7,907 nt of DNA from Calditrichota bacterium (GTDB lineage: Bacteria; Calditrichota; Calditrichia; RBG-13-44-9; J075), in the NCBI GenBank assembly GCA_024275555.1, contig JAJRYW010000206.1, positions 1 to 7,907 on the forward strand. The letters run 5' to 3'. Positions 5,557-7,907 of the stretch are shown here, one piece after another (the stretch's first letter is position 1; each line of letters begins with the position of its first letter). A model generated the notes under the pieces. That model did not search any database. It was given only the letters and a program-made list of their open reading frames with translations, and was not told the origin of the DNA. A program made the translations under genes and the position numbers.

Positions 5557-5814
5557 ATGACTCGGAAAACCGTTCCTCAAGATCGCAAAAAAGTTCAAAC
5601 TCTATCCGCGCGGATTAGAAGTGACCTGGTAAAAGCGCTGAATGATGTCTCCCGGGAAACCGAGCGCACCATGAGTTTCCATGTAGAAAAGGCGCTTCAG
5701 CTTTATCTCAATGAATATGCCGATTTGCAAATTGCTCTGGACAGATTGAATGATCCCAGCGACCGGGTGATCTCATTTGAAGACCTGGAGAGTGAGTTTG
5801 GCTTACGCGATTAA
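5557..5814 (+). CDS. Ribbon-helix-helix antitoxin of a RelE/ParE-type module
   Basis: This 85-residue protein has the ribbon-helix-helix plan: a basic N-terminus, a beta strand QTLSARIR (14-21) that would lie in the DNA major groove, helix A from about 22 to 37 (DLVKALNDVSRETERT) and helix B from about 39 to 53 (MSFHVEKALQLYLNE). The acidic tail DPSDRVISFEDLESEFGL is the toxin-wrapping segment usual in this type of antitoxin. It is expected to neutralise the overlapping RelE toxin and, as a dimer, to repress its own operon through the dyad upstream. The frame is open back to a TTG at 5533, but that codon lies inside the palindrome. The ATG at 5557 has GAGGG 8 bases upstream and is preferred. 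The first gene of the pair is the antitoxin, the common order. A specific family name (RelB, ParD or CopG type) cannot be fixed from sequence alone. Confidence 0.87.
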   Translation: MTRKTVPQDRKKVQTLSARIRSDLVKALNDVSRETERTMSFHVEKALQLYLNEYADLQIALDRLNDPSDRVISFEDLESEFGLRD

Positions 5815-6052
5815 GTTCAAAGAATCGGTACGCAAGGATTTAAAAAAACTTGGTAAGGCAGAAATCGCTCGAATCTTTGAAAAGATTTTTGAGGAGCTTT
5901 CTGTTGATCCGACCCGCTATCCGGAATTAAAAAATAAATTCAAAGGGCTACGGCGTTTAAGGGTGGGAGATTATCGGGTTATTTACGTAATTGTAAATGA
6001 AGAAGTGATCGTATTAAGAATTGGTCACCGACGCGATATATACGATCGGTAA
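5798..6052 (+). CDS. RelE/ParE superfamily toxin, TTG start
   Basis: This 84-residue toxin begins M(L)AYAIKFKESVRKDLKKL, the usual start of RelE/StbE-type proteins. It continues with two helices, then the sheet with LKGLRRLRVGDYR-type sequence (residues 49-60, reading FKGLRRLRVGDYR here) and the C-terminal IGHRRDIYDR (75-84). Basic and aromatic residues in these last blocks (Arg53, Arg55, Arg60, Arg79, Tyr82) occupy the positions used for mRNA cleavage on the ribosome in RelE-type toxins. The sequence cannot exclude a gyrase-targeting ParE. No ATG is available. GGAG (5787-5790) is 7 bases before the TTG at 5798, whereas the GTG at 5792 is too close, and a TTG at 5777 would add a non-family extension. 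The gene overlaps the antitoxin by 17 bases, so the two are probably translationally coupled. The frame is intact and the catalytic region complete, so the module is probably functional. Confidence 0.9.
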   Translation: MAYAIKFKESVRKDLKKLGKAEIARIFEKIFEELSVDPTRYPELKNKFKGLRRLRVGDYRVIYVIVNEEVIVLRIGHRRDIYDR

Positions 6053-6172
6053 AAAGACCCCACACAAGCTGTTTCGTCGAAAAAAAATAATTTTGAAATT
6101 GAAAACAATATTGCAGGTTATTGGAGAAATTGCCGGCGAAGGAATTTGAAATTAAAGAAAACCGGAACAATT

Positions 6173-6202
6173 AAAGGGTTGATTTTATCAGCCCTTTTTT
6201 TT
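6173..6202 (+). terminator. Intrinsic terminator after the toxin-antitoxin operon
   Basis: AAAGGGTTGAT (6173-6183) pairs with ATCAGCCCTTT (6187-6197) around a TTT loop, with one G-U wobble, and T8 runs from 6195 to 6202. It ends transcription from the TA genes (and any read-through from fbp) before asnS. The ~120 bases between the toxin stop and this stem are AT-rich and hold no gene that I can support. Confidence 0.92.
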
Positions 6203-6255
6203 AACATGCGCCCCATTAAAAAACCGTAAAATATTCATTTAAATCAGGATTAGGT

Positions 6256-7653
6256 ATGGCCATGGAATCGACCTTGATTAAGGATATCTGGCGGCAGCCG
6301 GAAGATTATATCGGCAAAGAGGTAACCGTGTCCGGCTGGATTCGCACCTTGCGCAGTTCCAAGAACTTCGGATTTATCGAGCTGAACGACGGCAGTTTTT
6401 TCAAAAACCTGCAAATTGTATTTGATGAAAAGCTATCCAATTTCGAGGAAATCTGTAAGTATGTGATCGCCTCTTCGTTGGAAGTGGAAGGGACCATCGT
6501 GGAATCCCCGGGCGCCAAACAGCCCGTTGAGCTCCACGCCACGAATATCACCCTGGTGGGCCGTTCCGAACATGAATATCCCTTGCAGAAAAAACGCCAT
6601 TCATTTGAGTTCTTGCGCACGATTGCCCATCTTCGGCCCAGAACCAATACCTTTCTGGCGGTTTTCCGGGTGCGATCCTTGCTGGCCCACGCCATTCACG
6701 AGTTTCTGCAGGACCGGGGATTTGTCTATGTGCATACGCCGATCATCACCGGCAGCGACTGCGAAGGCGCCGGGGAGATGTTCCGGGTGTCCACCTTACC
6801 CTTGGAGGACCCGCCCCGCACCGAGGATGGCAAAATCGATTTCAGCAAAGACTTTTTTGGCCGGGAAACCAATTTAACCGTCTCCGGACAATTGGCCGTG
6901 GAAACGTATTGTATGGCCTTTCGCAAGGTCTACACCTTCGGCCCGACCTTCCGCGCCGAAAACTCGCACACTCCCCGCCATGCCTCGGAATTCTGGATGA
7001 TCGAGCCGGAGCTTGCCTTTGCCGATCTGAACGATGATATGGACCTGGCCGAGGCGATGATGAAGTATATCATCAACTATGTGCTGGAAAAGGCTCCCGA
7101 GGAGATGGAGTTCTTCGGCCGCTGGATCGACAAAGGGCTGCATGAACGGTTGCAGAATGTCGTGAAATCGGAGTTCGAGCGCATCACCTACACCGAAGCG
7201 ATTGACCTGCTCTCCAAAGCCAAGAAAAAATTTGAGTTTCCGGTCGAGTGGGGGAGAGACCTGCAAACCGAACATGAACGCTACCTGACCGAGGAAGTAT
7301 TCCGTAAGCCGGTGTTTGTGAGCGACTATCCCAAGGATATCAAGGCCTTTTATATGCGGGTGAATGATGATCAAAAGACCGTCGCGGCCATGGACCTGCT
7401 CTTTCCGGGGGTCGGGGAAATTATCGGGGGGAGCCAGCGCGAGGAGCGCCATGATGTCCTGGTGAAGCTGATCGAGGAAATGGGCTTGAACCGGGAGGAC
7501 TACTGGTGGTACCTGGACCTGCGCCGCTACGGCAGTACACCCCACGCCGGATTCGGGCTGGGCTTTGCCCGGGCAATTATGTATGTAACCGGTATGGAGA
7601 ATATCCGCGATGTCATCCCCTTTCCCCGGACGCCGCGCAGCGCCGAGTTTTAA
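6256..7653 (+). CDS. asnS: Asparaginyl-tRNA synthetase
   Basis: AsnRS is a cytoplasmic class IIb homodimer that charges tRNA-Asn with asparagine. At 465 residues it matches the bacterial norm (E. coli 466). The OB-fold anticodon-binding domain covers about 22-103 (VTVSGWIRTLRSSKNFGFIE split over 23-42). The catalytic domain has motif 1 around 146-165 (EFLQDRGFVYVHTPIIT), the AsnRS block GSDCEGAGEMF (166-176), motif 2 FRAENSHTPRHASEFWMIE (232-250, Arg233, Glu235) and motif 3 GFGLGFAR (432-439, Arg439), ending IPFPRTPRSAEF. The residue before the motif 3 arginine is Ala rather than the Glu found in E. coli AsnRS. The length and the absence of a large insertion between motifs 2 and 3 separate it from bacterial AspRS. 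AGGA lies 6 bases before the ATG; the ATG at codon 3 is a possible alternative. TAAAAT (6227-6232) could be a -10 box, without a clear -35. Its presence implies direct charging of tRNA-Asn. Confidence 0.98.
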   Translation: MAMESTLIKDIWRQPEDYIGKEVTVSGWIRTLRSSKNFGFIELNDGSFFKNLQIVFDEKLSNFEEICKYVIASSLEVEGTIVESPGAKQPVELHATNITLVGRSEHEYPLQKKRHSFEFLRTIAHLRPRTNTFLAVFRVRSLLAHAIHEFLQDRGFVYVHTPIITGSDCEGAGEMFRVSTLPLEDPPRTEDGKIDFSKDFFGRETNLTVSGQLAVETYCMAFRKVYTFGPTFRAENSHTPRHASEFWMIEPELAFADLNDDMDLAEAMMKYIINYVLEKAPEEMEFFGRWIDKGLHERLQNVVKSEFERITYTEAIDLLSKAKKKFEFPVEWGRDLQTEHERYLTEEVFRKPVFVSDYPKDIKAFYMRVNDDQKTVAAMDLLFPGVGEIIGGSQREERHDVLVKLIEEMGLNREDYWWYLDLRRYGSTPHAGFGLGFARAIMYVTGMENIRDVIPFPRTPRSAEF

Positions 7654-7668
7654 GGGCGCCTGAAAGTC

Positions 7669-7692
7669 CGTTTCAAGCAGGAGCTTGGAACG
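7669..7692 (+). repeat. Hairpin downstream of asnS
   Basis: CGTTTCAAGC (7669-7678) and GCTTGGAACG (7683-7692) pair over 10 bp with one G-U wobble around an AGGA loop, 16 bases after the asnS stop. A T7 run begins only 13 bases later (7705-7711), so this is not a standard intrinsic terminator. It may still end asnS transcription weakly, or be part of a dispersed repeat. The following ~110 bases show no supported gene. Confidence 0.45.
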
Positions 7693-7811
7693 AGGGGAAA
7701 GGTGTTTTTTTCTTGGTGTTTTTCGCGCCTTCGCGGCAATATTATTTTATAGACCCGTGAATTAGTATGAAAATGAAATTGTCTGAATGTGATGAACGAG
7801 TTTCCCGTGAA

Positions 7812-7907
7812 ATTTCCCCACCCCAGCCCTCCCCGAAATCGGGGAGGGAGGCCGGTTTCCCCCCGATTTCGGGCTTCGTCGTGAGCTCAGCCGAACGGGG
7901 GATTAAG
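7812..7907. repeat. GC-rich palindromic dispersed-type repeat, running off the window
   Basis: CCCTCCCCGA (7827-7836) and TCGGGGAGGG (7839-7848) form a 10-bp perfect hairpin. The overlapping CCCGAAATCGGGG (7832-7844) recurs inverted as CCCCGATTTCGGG (7861-7873), a 13-bp inverted repeat with alternative pairing. TGAGCTCA (7882-7889) and a CCCCC...GGGGG pairing extend the symmetry. No genuine gene is seen: the frame that stays open here is made of repeat DNA. It is probably an interspersed intergenic repeat. The family is not identified. Confidence 0.6.

Noticed and set aside
6053..6172. Possible small gene between the toxin and its terminator
   Set aside because: Frames are short, A-rich and without ribosome-binding sites or protein-like composition.
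6874..7545. 223-codon open frame antisense to asnS
   Set aside because: It is a mirror of the asnS codon bias, with no recognisable domain and no separate ribosome-binding site or promoter.
7767..7907. ATG-initiated frame open to the window end
   Set aside because: There is no ribosome-binding site, and most of it is the GC-rich palindromic repeat (translation rich in PSPKSGRE-type repeat peptide). It is a common source of spurious gene calls.

Overview
The window is bacterial chromosome. It holds three full-length housekeeping genes on the + strand: clpB (disaggregase), fbp (class I fructose-1,6-bisphosphatase) and asnS (asparaginyl-tRNA synthetase). Around and between them lie small toxin-antitoxin-type loci and repeat-rich intergenic DNA. 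The housekeeping genes are moderately GC-rich with consistent codon use. The first ~1,470 bases and the intergenic gaps are visibly AT-richer. The lineage is not decided by anything here. Bacterial ClpB, a class I FBPase, a separate AsnRS and many palindromic dispersed repeats would fit a Gram-negative, non-proteobacterial lineage such as the FCB or Calditrichota group, but that is a weak guess.

Bases 1-1489 form an accessory zone. It opens with REP-like palindromes. Next come three minus-strand reading frames that overlap in a chain: an unannotated 48-codon ORF (603-457), an intact UPF0175 antitoxin-like gene (482-219) and the first 29 codons of a DUF3368/PIN toxin (222-133), which stops abruptly and runs into the REP-like DNA. 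The toxin partner therefore looks deleted while its antitoxin survives. Two further palindromic repeat units (678-786 and 805-888) and an orphan DUF2442 gene (1184-921) follow.

Bases 1490-4191 are clpB and a textbook intrinsic terminator. Bases 4192-5418 hold a sigma70-like promoter candidate and fbp, whose active-site and AMP-site residues are intact. Bases 5419-6202 hold a compact type II module, a ribbon-helix-helix antitoxin overlapping a RelE/ParE toxin. It is preceded by nested inverted repeats, one of which contains the antitoxin's ribosome-binding site, and is closed by another intrinsic terminator. Bases 6256-7653 are asnS. The last 250 bases hold no supported gene, only a hairpin and a GC-rich palindromic repeat that runs to the window end.

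The three housekeeping genes are separated by terminators and do not form one operon. The small modules sit in the gaps between them, as expected for horizontally acquired TA-type cassettes. I found no CRISPR array, tRNA, rRNA or transposase. The observations most worth checking are the decayed UPF0175/DUF3368 module with its overlooked upstream ORF, and the nested palindrome over the antitoxin leader.
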